From contig NZ_AUMU01000017.1 in NCBI RefSeq assembly GCF_000430845.1, positions 51,140 to 115,139 on the forward strand: a stretch of DNA of 64,000 nt, written 5' to 3'. This DNA comes from Chryseobacterium gregarium DSM 19109 (lineage in GTDB: Bacteria > Bacteroidota > Bacteroidia > Flavobacteriales > Weeksellaceae). Every line of letters starts with the position of its first letter. The stretch's first letter is position 1. Made by a program: the position numbers and the translations under genes. A model generated the notes under the pieces. That model ran no database searches, was not told the origin of the DNA, and worked only from the letters and a program-made list of their open reading frames with translations. Shown one piece after another: positions 53,030 to 60,982 of this stretch.

Positions 53030-55513
53030 ATGAAAACGAAAATTAAACAAAAGCCCGGAAAATGGAAAAAGACAATACTGATTATTTTAGGAATCCTGAT
53101 TATTTTAGTGCTTGTTTTCCCGTTCTTACTGAATATTTATCTTAAGCACAAGCTTCCGGAACTGATCAATGAAAAGACCCCGTATCGGATTGTCTTAAAA
53201 GATTTTGATCTTGATCTTTACCAGGGGAATATTTCTGCACATTCAGTGGTTGTCCACACCAAAGCCACCAATGATTTAGCTGTTACCAGGATTGAAGGAA
53301 GCGTGAAAAGCCTGCAGATAGAAGATTTCGGCATCTGGAAAGCTATTTTCAGTAAATCCTATCATGTAAAAAACATACAGCTGATTGATCCTGATATTCA
53401 GGTTGCCTTAGGCAGGGCGAAAAAGAAGAAAAATCCCGCACAGAAGAAAACCGATTTCGAAGCCGGGAATATTCTTGTTACCAACGGAAATATTTCGGTA
53501 AAAGACGCCGGACAAAAAGATATTTTTAACGGGAGAAACGTAAACATCAATCTTACGGAGATCCGCCAAAGTAAAGATGCTTCAAAACTGCCCGTTTCTT
53601 TCAAAGATTTTAAAATCGACGCCCATGAGGTAGTGGTTACCGTAAATGACTTTTACCAGATCTTTGCCAAACAGATCAATGCAAAAAATAAACAGCTTAG
53701 CATCAGCGGATTTCACCTGAAGCCTATTGAAAGCCCCGGACTTTATAATGCTAAAAATGTTTTTGACCTGAAAGTCAGCCAGCTCCTGGCGGAAAACTTT
53801 ATCATCGACCAGGATTCTTTAATTATAGAAAATACCCGGTTCACAAAGCCGCAGCTGATTGTTACCTCCACCGATAAAAAAACGGTAAAAGAAAACCCGA
53901 AGGAAGTCAATTTAAAAATAGGAATTAAAAATTTCGATATCCGCCAGGGTTCTGTGTTGGTACAGCAGAAAAATAAAGTAAAAACCGCATCGGTTGATAA
54001 TTTCCGCCTGAATTTAAACGACATCGTCTTTGATAAAAATACAGTAAAGCAAAAGGTTCCGTTTGCCTTCTCCGGGCATAATATCGAACTGGAGAATATT
54101 TATTTTATGACCGATCCCCTGCAGGCGGTAAGTATCGGGAAAATTTCTTCAGACAATGATGATATTTTTTTGGATGACGTTCAGTTCAGGGCGCTTGGAA
54201 AAAGCAGCACGAAAGATGTATTCAACATCAAAACAAAGAAAATCGAACTTCTTAAAAACACATCGCGGTTTGCCGGCCAGCAGTTCCAGCTGAAGTTTGC
54301 TGCCGTTAATGTTTACCGGCCGGATATTGAAATGATGGCCGCGGATCATAAAAAGAAAGCCTCCGGTACAAAGAAAGCCGCTGCTCCGGATCTCCTTGCG
54401 AATCTGGGAGTTGTGAATATCATCAACGGAACATTCTCACAGAAATCAAGAGGTGCTGATAAAATAAAGGTCGGAAACTTCAATATTAAGCTGAACTCGG
54501 TCACAACGGATAAAAATATACTGAAAGAATCCATTCCATTTCATGTCAAAAAACAATTGGTCACAGCCAATAAGATTGATGTGGATGCCGGTAAATATTA
54601 CCGGTTGAAAGTGGATGCGATAAAAAATACCGGTAAATTGACACAGGTTACGGATTTTGGTTTTCTTCCGAAATATTCCAGAGAGAAGTTTAACCGGATG
54701 ATTGCGGTGGAGGAAGACCTCTATACCATAAAAGTAAAGTCGATTAACATCACAGACCGGAATTCCATTTTCGGAAACAATACGGCCATTGATCTTGACC
54801 GTATCGTTTTTGACGGGGTGAACTGTAACATTTTCCATGATCTGGCACCTCCTGATGATATCGGAGTGCGGTACATGTTCAGCAAAAAGCTCCGGGATGT
54901 GAAGTTCCCTTTGTTTATCAAACAGATCGATATTAAAAATTCACGCCTTGCCTATGAGGAAGTTGCTGAAAAAGCCCAGATTCCCGGGAAAATTACTTTC
55001 GAAAATTTTAATGCTTCCATCTATAATGTCAACAGTGCGAAGATGAAAGGCCGGCCCACAATGGTAAAAGTGGATTCTCATTTTAAGCTTTTCGGGGATG
55101 CCGATACCAAAGTACAGTGGCAGTTTGATGTGGCCAATCAAAATGATGATTATGCCATCAACGGGATGATCAATGATCTTTCTGTGGAGAATGCCAATCT
55201 CTTCGTAAGGCCTTACCTGAATGTAAGCCTGGACGGGAAAATTCATTACCTGAAATTTGACTACAAAGGGAACAGTAAAAATATCGGAGGTAATTTTTAC
55301 TTTAAGTACAGCGATATGAATGTTAATTTCATGAACAAGAATACGGGCAAGGAAAGGAAGCTGCTGAGTGCTATCGCGAATATCTTTGTTAAGAACGACT
55401 CCAAGGGCGAGCCCAGCCATGTGGAAGTAGCTATAGAAAGAGATCCTAATAAAAGCTTTTTCAATACCCTGTGGCAGGGAATTATGGAAGGCCTGAAAAA
55501 ATACCTGATTTAG
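53030..55513 (+). CDS. AsmA/DUF748-like membrane-anchored protein
   Basis: An 827-residue protein anchored by an N-terminal membrane helix (about 13-37) with a long periplasmic part. The repetitive beta-rich sequence (DFDLDLYQGNISAHSVVVHT, then ITRIEGSVKSLQIEDF-like repeats) and the C-terminal block RKLLSAIANIFVKNDS are typical of the AsmA/DUF748 group. These proteins form a hydrophobic groove that carries phospholipids between membranes, as known for several relatives. It is monocistronic, so its partner is not indicated. Confidence 0.85.
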   Translation: MKTKIKQKPGKWKKTILIILGILIILVLVFPFLLNIYLKHKLPELINEKTPYRIVLKDFDLDLYQGNISAHSVVVHTKATNDLAVTRIEGSVKSLQIEDFGIWKAIFSKSYHVKNIQLIDPDIQVALGRAKKKKNPAQKKTDFEAGNILVTNGNISVKDAGQKDIFNGRNVNINLTEIRQSKDASKLPVSFKDFKIDAHEVVVTVNDFYQIFAKQINAKNKQLSISGFHLKPIESPGLYNAKNVFDLKVSQLLAENFIIDQDSLIIENTRFTKPQLIVTSTDKKTVKENPKEVNLKIGIKNFDIRQGSVLVQQKNKVKTASVDNFRLNLNDIVFDKNTVKQKVPFAFSGHNIELENIYFMTDPLQAVSIGKISSDNDDIFLDDVQFRALGKSSTKDVFNIKTKKIELLKNTSRFAGQQFQLKFAAVNVYRPDIEMMAADHKKKASGTKKAAAPDLLANLGVVNIINGTFSQKSRGADKIKVGNFNIKLNSVTTDKNILKESIPFHVKKQLVTANKIDVDAGKYYRLKVDAIKNTGKLTQVTDFGFLPKYSREKFNRMIAVEEDLYTIKVKSINITDRNSIFGNNTAIDLDRIVFDGVNCNIFHDLAPPDDIGVRYMFSKKLRDVKFPLFIKQIDIKNSRLAYEEVAEKAQIPGKITFENFNASIYNVNSAKMKGRPTMVKVDSHFKLFGDADTKVQWQFDVANQNDDYAINGMINDLSVENANLFVRPYLNVSLDGKIHYLKFDYKGNSKNIGGNFYFKYSDMNVNFMNKNTGKERKLLSAIANIFVKNDSKGEPSHVEVAIERDPNKSFFNTLWQGIMEGLKKYLI

Positions 55514-55605
55514 GCTGAAGTTTCAGGGATCAATCCCCGTTTCGTATTCTGCCGATGCCCTGTTTCGGCGTACTGTTTGATATAGTGTAGAAAAAAGATT
55601 TGCCT

Positions 55606-56439
55606 ATGAAGACACAGAACAAGTCAGACTCAAAATCAGAAGTCCCGAATGAAGGGCTGTTACCTGAAATCATCCGTGAAAATTATCATGGGAGCGGAAA
55701 ACTGACCGGTAAAAAAGCATTGATTACCGGCGGAGACAGCGGAATCGGACAGGCAGTTGCCGTTCATTTTGCCCGGGAAGGAGCCGATGTTGCGATCATT
55801 TATAAAGAAAGCGATGATGATGCCGGAGAAACCAAAAAACTGGTAGAAAAGGAAGGCCGTACCTGCATCATCATCAAAGGAGATCTTGGTGACAAAACAT
55901 TCAGGACCGGCTGTACTGAGCGAATTAAAAAAGAATGGGGAAAGCTGGATATTCTTGTGAATAATGCCGGTATCCATACTTCAAAAGATACACTGGAAGA
56001 GATTTCGGATGAACAGATCCAGGAAACCTTCAATACCAACATTATTTCGATGATTTCCCTTACACGAAATTTATTGCCGGTCATTAATGAAGGCGGCAGG
56101 ATTATCTGTACCACTTCGGTAACCGCCTACCGCGGAAGTGATCACCTTATTGATTATGCGGCCACCAAAGGTGCCATATTGGCATTTATGCGTTCCCTTT
56201 CCACCAATCTTGCAGAAAGGAAGATTCTGGTGAACGGTGTTGCCCCCGGCCCGATCTGGACACCCTTGGTCAAAGAAACGTTTGATGACCTTTCCACTTT
56301 CGGGAAAGACACGGCGCTGAAACGTGCGGGCCAGCCTTCTGAAGTGGCCCCGGCCTATGTTTTTCTCGCTTCGGAAGACGCTAGCTTCATTACAGGCGAA
56401 GTGATCCATGTTAACGGAGGTGATTTCGTAGGCGGCTAA
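55606..56439 (+). CDS. SDR family oxidoreductase (YghA-like)
   Basis: A 277-residue short-chain dehydrogenase. The ATG at 55606 is preferred over the in-frame TTG at 55600. Residues 1-40 are an N-terminal extension usual in the YghA/glucose-dehydrogenase-like group. The nucleotide site is ITGGDSGIGQA (43-53), NNAGIHTS follows near 122, and Tyr and Lys are in DYAATKGA near 181-188. The substrate is a small alcohol or ketone of unknown identity. It is monocistronic and ends with a hairpin terminator. Confidence 0.88.
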   Translation: MKTQNKSDSKSEVPNEGLLPEIIRENYHGSGKLTGKKALITGGDSGIGQAVAVHFAREGADVAIIYKESDDDAGETKKLVEKEGRTCIIIKGDLGDKTFRTGCTERIKKEWGKLDILVNNAGIHTSKDTLEEISDEQIQETFNTNIISMISLTRNLLPVINEGGRIICTTSVTAYRGSDHLIDYAATKGAILAFMRSLSTNLAERKILVNGVAPGPIWTPLVKETFDDLSTFGKDTALKRAGQPSEVAPAYVFLASEDASFITGEVIHVNGGDFVGG

Positions 56440-56465
56440 ATTCATTTTAAAACTTAAACTATTCC

Positions 56466-56492
56466 AAGTCTGTTTATGCAATAAGCAGACTT
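56466..56492 (+). terminator. Terminator after the SDR gene
   Basis: A 12-bp stem (56466-56477 with 56481-56492, one wobble, loop GCA) lies 26 bases after the stop codon, followed by a short A/T-rich tail. Confidence 0.7.
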
Positions 56493-56527
56493 TATATTAA
56501 CTTTACTTTACCTAACAGAACAGGACA

Positions 56528-56956
56528 ATGGAAAAATTACATTTTGAAATAGAGATCAATGCAGAACCTGCAAAAGTATGGAGCGTGCTGTGGGATGATA
56601 TTTCTTACCGGCAATGGACGACTGCCTTTACAGAAGGGTCCTTTTATCAGGGGACATGGGAGGAAGGAAGCACGATGAAATTCTTCGATTCCCATAACAA
56701 CGGAATGTACAGCCGGGTGGAAAAAAATATCCCGCATAAATTAATGAAGCTGCTGCATCTGGGAGAGATTTTTGACGGGATCGAAGCGGCCCGGGACTGG
56801 GGTGAATCTACGGAAGCCTATATTCTTGAAGAAAATGAAGAGGGGACCGGATTGACGGTGGAGATCCAGGCCGGTCAGGAATTTAAAACTTTCTTCGAAG
56901 AAAAATTTCCCAACGCTTTAATGATCATCAAAAACCTTTCGGAGAATCAGCTGTAA
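56528..56956 (+). CDS. SRPBCC family protein
   Basis: A 142-residue protein with the Bet v1-like fold: MEKLHFEIEINAEPAKVWSV at the start, WTTAFTEGSFYQGTWEEGST in the middle, and a C-terminal helix ending MIIKNLSENQL. It binds a hydrophobic ligand or acts on one; none is known. It is 40 bases upstream of a second SRPBCC gene and homologous to it, so the pair probably arose by tandem duplication. Confidence 0.85.
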   Translation: MEKLHFEIEINAEPAKVWSVLWDDISYRQWTTAFTEGSFYQGTWEEGSTMKFFDSHNNGMYSRVEKNIPHKLMKLLHLGEIFDGIEAARDWGESTEAYILEENEEGTGLTVEIQAGQEFKTFFEEKFPNALMIIKNLSENQL

Positions 56957-56996
56957 TTAAAGGATAGTGAAGCTTAAACCAATTAAAAATATAAAT

Positions 56997-57440
56997 ATGG
57001 AAACCTTATCTTATGAAAAAGTAATCAATGCTCCGAAGCAGAAAGTCTGGGATGTGCTCTGGAACCCTGAAACCTATGCCCGGTGGACCCAGTTTTTCGG
57101 TCAGGGATCGGTAATGAAATCAGACTGGCAGGTCGGCGGAAAAACCTATTTTGTGAATGCTGAAGGCGCGGGGATGGTTTCCACCATCGACAGCCTTGAA
57201 GAACCTGACCAGATCATTTTCAAGCATCTTGGAACGGTGGATAAAGACGGAAATGAAGATACCCGGAGCAAAGAAGTGATGGAATGGAGCGGCTTCTTCG
57301 AAAAATATATCCTGATTGATTTTGACGGGCAGACCAAGCTCCATATAGAAGTCCAGGTTGAAAAAGACTGGCATGATGATATGGACGCCGGGTTTATACA
57401 AGGCGTGGAAAAAATTAAAAATCTTGCTGAAGGAAATTAA
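56997..57440 (+). CDS. SRPBCC family protein, tandem paralogue
   Basis: A 147-residue protein starting METLSYEKVINAPKQKVWDV and continuing with WTQFFGQGSVMKSDWQVGG. The same fold and arrangement as the upstream neighbour indicate a tandem copy. The start at 56997 is chosen because the ten upstream residues are unlike family starts. Its ligand is unknown. The pair lies among VOC, SDR and DoxX genes, a stretch that may serve small-molecule handling. Confidence 0.85.
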   Translation: METLSYEKVINAPKQKVWDVLWNPETYARWTQFFGQGSVMKSDWQVGGKTYFVNAEGAGMVSTIDSLEEPDQIIFKHLGTVDKDGNEDTRSKEVMEWSGFFEKYILIDFDGQTKLHIEVQVEKDWHDDMDAGFIQGVEKIKNLAEGN

Positions 57441-57487
57441 ATTAAAAGGAACTGAATAGTTTATTCCTCACAAATTCAGCGGAAATT

Positions 57488-57539
57488 ACAGATTTTTATC
57501 TAATTTTAAAACCCTAACGGAAGGGCTTCAAAAATCTGT
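57488..57539. repeat. Inverted repeat between SRPBCC and DoxX genes
   Basis: ACAGATTTTT (57488-57497) and AAAAATCTGT (57530-57539) form a perfect 10-bp inverted repeat, followed by CTCTGCGAAA. Sequence resembles the inner hairpins of the MITE-like elements, so it may be a fragment of one. Confidence 0.45.
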
Positions 57540-57561
57540 TTACTCTGCGAAATAAAATACT

Positions 57562-58020
57562 ATGAAACTGTTAACAATTCTTTTTGTCACATTCGTTCTG
57601 GCTTTGTTGGGAACCAAAATATTTCAGGGCGACTGGAATTTTTTGTTTTCCGGAAACCTGGGAATGGCTGTTTTTATCATATTCACCGGTTTTTCCCATT
57701 TTAAATTTCAGAAAGGGATGGCCATGATGATCCCTGATTTTATTCCGGGTAAATTGTTTTGGGTCTATTTTACCGGGATTATTGAAATCGCAGCCGGGAT
57801 CGGGCTGATGATTCCTTCCATCCGTCAACTGACCGCTGTCTTGCTGATTATCTTCTACGTGCTGGTTTTTGTAGCCAACATCCAATCATCAAAGAAGAAG
57901 ATCAATATTTTCAAAGCAGATGATACCGGCCCCGGGATGGACTATCTCTATAAAGAAAGAATCCCGATGCAGGTGATCCTGATCGTATGGACCTGGTATT
58001 TCGGCCTATACCTGAGCTAA
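57562..58020 (+). CDS. DoxX-like membrane protein
   Basis: A 152-residue integral membrane protein with about four helices (3-20, 30-48, 68-105, 128-150). The ISPxxL-type and IIEIAAGIGLMIP segments fit the DoxX family. Known relatives serve as small membrane partners in redox processes, but no partner is indicated here. It stands alone between an inverted repeat and a DUF559-type repeat. Confidence 0.8.
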   Translation: MKLLTILFVTFVLALLGTKIFQGDWNFLFSGNLGMAVFIIFTGFSHFKFQKGMAMMIPDFIPGKLFWVYFTGIIEIAAGIGLMIPSIRQLTAVLLIIFYVLVFVANIQSSKKKINIFKADDTGPGMDYLYKERIPMQVILIVWTWYFGLYLS

Positions 58021-58130
58021 TCTATTGATTGATCAACATCATAATTGACGGAAAGTTTTTGCTTTCCGTTTTTTAATTCAGCTAATTGCTAAAAAGTATT
58101 CAACTTAAACTGATTCACCGACTGTATTTA

Positions 58131-58185
58131 AATTCCCCTCCGATGGAGGGGTGGCAAAAATTCAAAGAATTTTTGACGGGGTGGT
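58131..58185 (+). repeat. DUF559-associated palindromic repeat, copy 4
   Basis: AATTCCCCTCCGATGGAGGG, an A/T hairpin (CAAAAATTC...GAATTTTTG) and GACGGGGTGGT, matching the copies at 7832, 8359 and 8464 about 50 kb away. No DUF559 gene is near. It lies between the DoxX gene and a sigma factor gene. Confidence 0.8.
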
Positions 58186-58350
58186 CTATTGATTTAATCA
58201 GGAAACTCCAAGAACTAAAATGGTATAATCACTACATTTTCAAAGTAAATATTTTTTGTCAACCCACGATAAACAAAAGAAATTCCTTACTTCCCGAAAA
58301 ATATTTTAAATTTATTAAAGTAAAACAAAAATACCAGCCGTCATAGCCAT

Positions 58351-58929
58351 ATGGAGGTTGTCGAAAAAATAGCAATGCCACAGAAAGAGAAGGAAAATAT
58401 CATCTCACAGACCGTTTCAAAGTACGGCGGAAAGCTGATGTCGTATATCCGCCCTAAGGTAAGGAATACGGAAGATGCGGAAGATATCTTGCAGGAAGTG
58501 TGGTACCAGTTCAGCAGTATTACCAATCTGTCCGAGATCGTTAATGTCGGAGGCTGGCTGTACCGGGTAACGGCCAATAAGATCACGGACAAATACCGGA
58601 AAAAGAAAACCGAGAATCTTGAAGATTTCGTGTACGAAGATGAAGACGGGACTTTTTCAATAAAAGATATTCTGCTTCTGGATGACAGTGCAGGCCCGGA
58701 AATAAAAATGTTCCAGGATGAAATCTGGAAAAAGCTGTTTGAGGCGCTGGATGAACTTCCGGAGAAACAGCGGCTGGCGTATGTGGAAAATGAGCTGAAT
58801 GACAAAACCCTCCAGGAAATTGCCGACGAGCAGGGTGAGAATATCAAAACGATCATCAGCCGGAAAAATTATGCCGTGAAACATTTGAGAAACAGGCTGA
58901 GACAATTATACGAGGATTTAAATAATTAG
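58351..58929 (+). CDS. RNA polymerase sigma-70 family (ECF) factor
   Basis: A 192-residue ECF sigma factor. Region 2 is near 30-85 (YGGKLMSYIRPKVRNTEDAE, then GGWLYRVTANKITDKYR) and region 4 near 125-185 (LDELPEKQRLAYVENELNDK, then IADEQGENIKTIISRKNYAV). ATG at 58375 is an alternative start. It differs from the paired factors at 30203 and 33812 and has no GTAAC/CTAAC promoter. It is 10 bases upstream of a small membrane protein, likely its partner. Confidence 0.88.
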   Translation: MEVVEKIAMPQKEKENIISQTVSKYGGKLMSYIRPKVRNTEDAEDILQEVWYQFSSITNLSEIVNVGGWLYRVTANKITDKYRKKKTENLEDFVYEDEDGTFSIKDILLLDDSAGPEIKMFQDEIWKKLFEALDELPEKQRLAYVENELNDKTLQEIADEQGENIKTIISRKNYAVKHLRNRLRQLYEDLNN

Positions 58930-58939
58930 AAAAAATATC

Positions 58940-59287
58940 ATGAACAATAAATATAAAAAAAGCTGGGCACTTTTAATTCTATGTCCGCCGTTGATTTTCC
59001 TTGCCGTCGCCCTGATTGTGATGTGGCTCTGGAACTGCATTCTCCCTGAGATTATCGGTGTAAAAACCATTAATTACTGGCAGGCCATGGGGATCCTGGT
59101 ATTGAGTAAAATCCTTTTCGGAGGCTTTCACGGAAAATTCGACCGGGGCATGCGCGATATGAAGGAAAAACACCTGAGGCATAAAATGGAAGGCATGTCT
59201 GAAGAGGAAAAAGAAAAATTCAAGGAAGTCTGGAAAAACAGGTGCGAAAACGGTTTTTTCAGCAAAAATAAAAGAAACAACGAATAA
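58940..59287 (+). CDS. Small membrane protein, putative sigma-factor partner
   Basis: A 115-residue protein with two N-terminal membrane segments (about 9-33 and 46-62) and a basic, helical cytosolic C-terminal part with GFHGKFDRGMRDMKEKHLRH and EGMSEEEKEKFKEVWKNRC. It follows an ECF sigma gene by 10 bases, so it probably anchors or controls that sigma factor. The same arrangement with similar small proteins is common in Flavobacteriia. No known anti-sigma domain is visible. Confidence 0.72.
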   Translation: MNNKYKKSWALLILCPPLIFLAVALIVMWLWNCILPEIIGVKTINYWQAMGILVLSKILFGGFHGKFDRGMRDMKEKHLRHKMEGMSEEEKEKFKEVWKNRCENGFFSKNKRNNE

Positions 59288-59371
59288 TTGAAATTTTAAG
59301 AAGTAGTAAAGTAAAACAACAATGTATTCGTCTTTATAAAAAAGAAGTAGTAAAATTTAAAATTTTGAAAA

Positions 59372-59641
59372 ATGAAAAATTCAGTATTAAAGGGTGCTCT
59401 GGGAGCACTGGCCGTTGCCGGCGCCGCGTTGATCGCTAAAAAAGCAATACAGAGAAAAAGATTTGTAAAAGGTATTTTTGAAGAGTACGGAATCAGGGGA
59501 AAATCCCCTTTCGGGCTGGCAGATAAAATCCGGGAAATGGACGAAGAGCAGTACCAGGAGCTGAAAGGAAAGTTCAGGAGTGAGTTCGCTTCAAAATGCG
59601 GCCACAGGCAAAGCAGAAAGCAGCGTACTGCCGAAGCATAA
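59372..59641 (+). CDS. Small basic protein, hypothetical
   Basis: An 89-residue protein. Its first 22 residues are hydrophobic (GALGALAVAGAALIAKKAI) and may be a membrane anchor. The rest is basic and helical, with a KSPFGLADKIREMDEEQYQE segment and one Cys-containing end. It lies 84 bases after the 58940 gene on the same strand and before a strong terminator, so it probably belongs to the same operon. Function unknown. Confidence 0.65.
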   Translation: MKNSVLKGALGALAVAGAALIAKKAIQRKRFVKGIFEEYGIRGKSPFGLADKIREMDEEQYQELKGKFRSEFASKCGHRQSRKQRTAEA

Positions 59642-59668
59642 TAAAAAGTAATTAAATTGAAATTGTTT

Positions 59669-59709
59669 GTTCGGGTCAGGAAGCTTCGCTTCCCGACCCG
59701 AACTTTTTT
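59669..59709 (+). terminator. Strong terminator after the sigma operon
   Basis: A 16-bp stem (59669-59684 with 59688-59703, one wobble, loop TTC) is followed by six T. It ends the sigma-membrane protein-small protein operon. Confidence 0.9.
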
Positions 59710-59820
59710 AATTCCTGATGTGAAACCCCAATAACCCCTTCATTCTCCCTTATTTCATCATGACAAAATCTTCTGTATTGATGCATGAAAAAAATAAAAT
59801 CCTTATTTTTGTAAGGTTCA

Positions 59821-60468
59821 ATGAAAGATTACTACTATTTTCTCGGGATTTCTCAGGATGCTTCAGAAGAAGACATCAAAAAGGCCTATCGTAAACTTTC
59901 CCTGAAATACCATCCTGATAAAAATGAAAATGACGATTTTTTTGCTGACCGGTTCCGGGAAATTCAGGAAGCCTACGAAACGCTGAGCGATAAAGGGAGG
60001 AGATATTCTTACGACCAGAATCTCGAAAGCCACCAAAAAAGTTTCAGGTATACGGTTTCGCCTTCCATAAAAACGTTTTCGGCGAATAAAGTACATGCCA
60101 AAAAAGGGGAGGAGATCATCATTACCTGGCAGACCCAGAATGCGGATGTGGTAAAAGTGTTACCGTTCGGACTGGAAAAACAATATGGTGAGCGGGTTTT
60201 TAAAATTACGGAATTCAAGGACGGGAAATTCCAGGTCCTGCTTCATGCAACCAATTCATTGCTGCACAAGACGGCCGTTCAGGGCATAACGATTACCGAA
60301 GTTTTTGATAATGATGCCGATCAGTTTAAAGATAGTGTGGAAGAATTATTCAGGCCACAGCCAAGAACAATGGTAAACCGGAGAGGCATGCCTAAAATCG
60401 TTATGCTGATATGGGGCATACTGATCCTGGCGATTGCGATATATTTTCTGATAACAAACTTCAGCTGA
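59821..60468 (+). CDS. J-domain protein with C-terminal membrane anchor
   Basis: A 215-residue protein with an N-terminal J domain (1-65) including the HPD motif (His31-Pro32-Asp33 in [10 protein letters not shown]) that stimulates DnaK. Residues 75-165 look like a small beta-rich domain, and the C-terminus (about 193-213) is a membrane helix. It lacks the zinc-finger and substrate-binding domains of DnaJ, so it is a specialised J protein acting at the membrane. It is monocistronic and its stop codon abuts that of the small gene on the other strand. Confidence 0.87.
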   Translation: MKDYYYFLGISQDASEEDIKKAYRKLSLKYHPDKNENDDFFADRFREIQEAYETLSDKGRRYSYDQNLESHQKSFRYTVSPSIKTFSANKVHAKKGEEIIITWQTQNADVVKVLPFGLEKQYGERVFKITEFKDGKFQVLLHATNSLLHKTAVQGITITEVFDNDADQFKDSVEELFRPQPRTMVNRRGMPKIVMLIWGILILAIAIYFLITNFS

Positions 60469-60624
60469 TTAAGAAATCTTCTTATTCCCGGGGCATTTTT
60501 TGCATCTTTTTCCTTTTTTGAATTTCTTGCAGCAGGATTTCTTTTCGCCGCAATACAATTCTTCAGTATTGATGGTAAACGCAGGGGCCAAAGGCGGAAC
60601 TTTAAAAGGGACGATCATATTCAT
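60469..60624 (-). CDS. Small Cys- and Lys-rich protein (51 residues)
   Basis: A 51-residue reading frame from the ATG at 60624 to the stop at 60469. Residues 1-20 are hydrophobic and proline-containing, and the rest reads LYCGEKKSCCKKFKKGKR, then CKKCPGNKK. Five Cys and a strong positive charge suggest metal or nucleic-acid binding. Its stop codon is directly next to the stop of the J-domain gene on the other strand. The Cys spacing and compact convergent layout argue for a real gene. I do not recognise the family. Confidence 0.65.
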   Translation of the reverse strand: MNMIVPFKVPPLAPAFTINTEELYCGEKKSCCKKFKKGKRCKKCPGNKKIS

Positions 60625-60982
60625 GTTGCAAATATATTAATTTAGAATAAATACAGATAACAAATTAACATAAAATTATTTCATCTGACTGTTAAACGTT
60701 TATCATTTATATTTTAGTAAGAATCAGGTTTTATAATTTCATCGCAAAAGATCACGGTTAAGGTCTGATTTTTATAAATCTATTAAAAGCCGGGTCAATA
60801 ATTATTTTTCAATAAAAGTAAATATCAGCTGCTTTATCATACATAATGCTAATAAATACCTGTTACTATTGAATTATGCAGAATACTTTTACTGAAATCG
60901 CTGCGTTTTTAATTTACTTGTACAATTTTCCAAAAAACCGTAATTTTACGCATCTTTTTTACAACAAAATCTAATATAAAAA
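60625..60982. other. AT-rich intergenic region upstream of gcvP
   Basis: 358 bases with a promoter-like sequence near the end. I looked for a glycine riboswitch before gcvP and do not see the expected conserved core. No gene is visible. Confidence 0.5.
60918..60948 (+). promoter_or_regulatory. Promoter of gcvP
   Basis: TTG (60918-60920), a 20-base spacer and TAATTTTA (60941-60948), one base off TAnnTTTG. It lies 34 bases before the start codon. Confidence 0.55.

Noticed and set aside
54831..54855. TGTAACATTTTCC inside the AsmA-like gene, matching the ECF -35 box
   Set aside because: No CTAAC follows at the required 23-base distance and it is inside coding sequence.
58086..58346. An 86-residue open frame spanning the solo DUF559-type repeat
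   Set aside because: It is read through the palindromic repeat and AT-rich spacer. Its composition is not protein-like and it has no promoter or start context.
60625..60982. Possible glycine riboswitch upstream of gcvP
   Set aside because: The tandem aptamer core expected for a glycine riboswitch is not visible. A plain promoter-like sequence explains the region.
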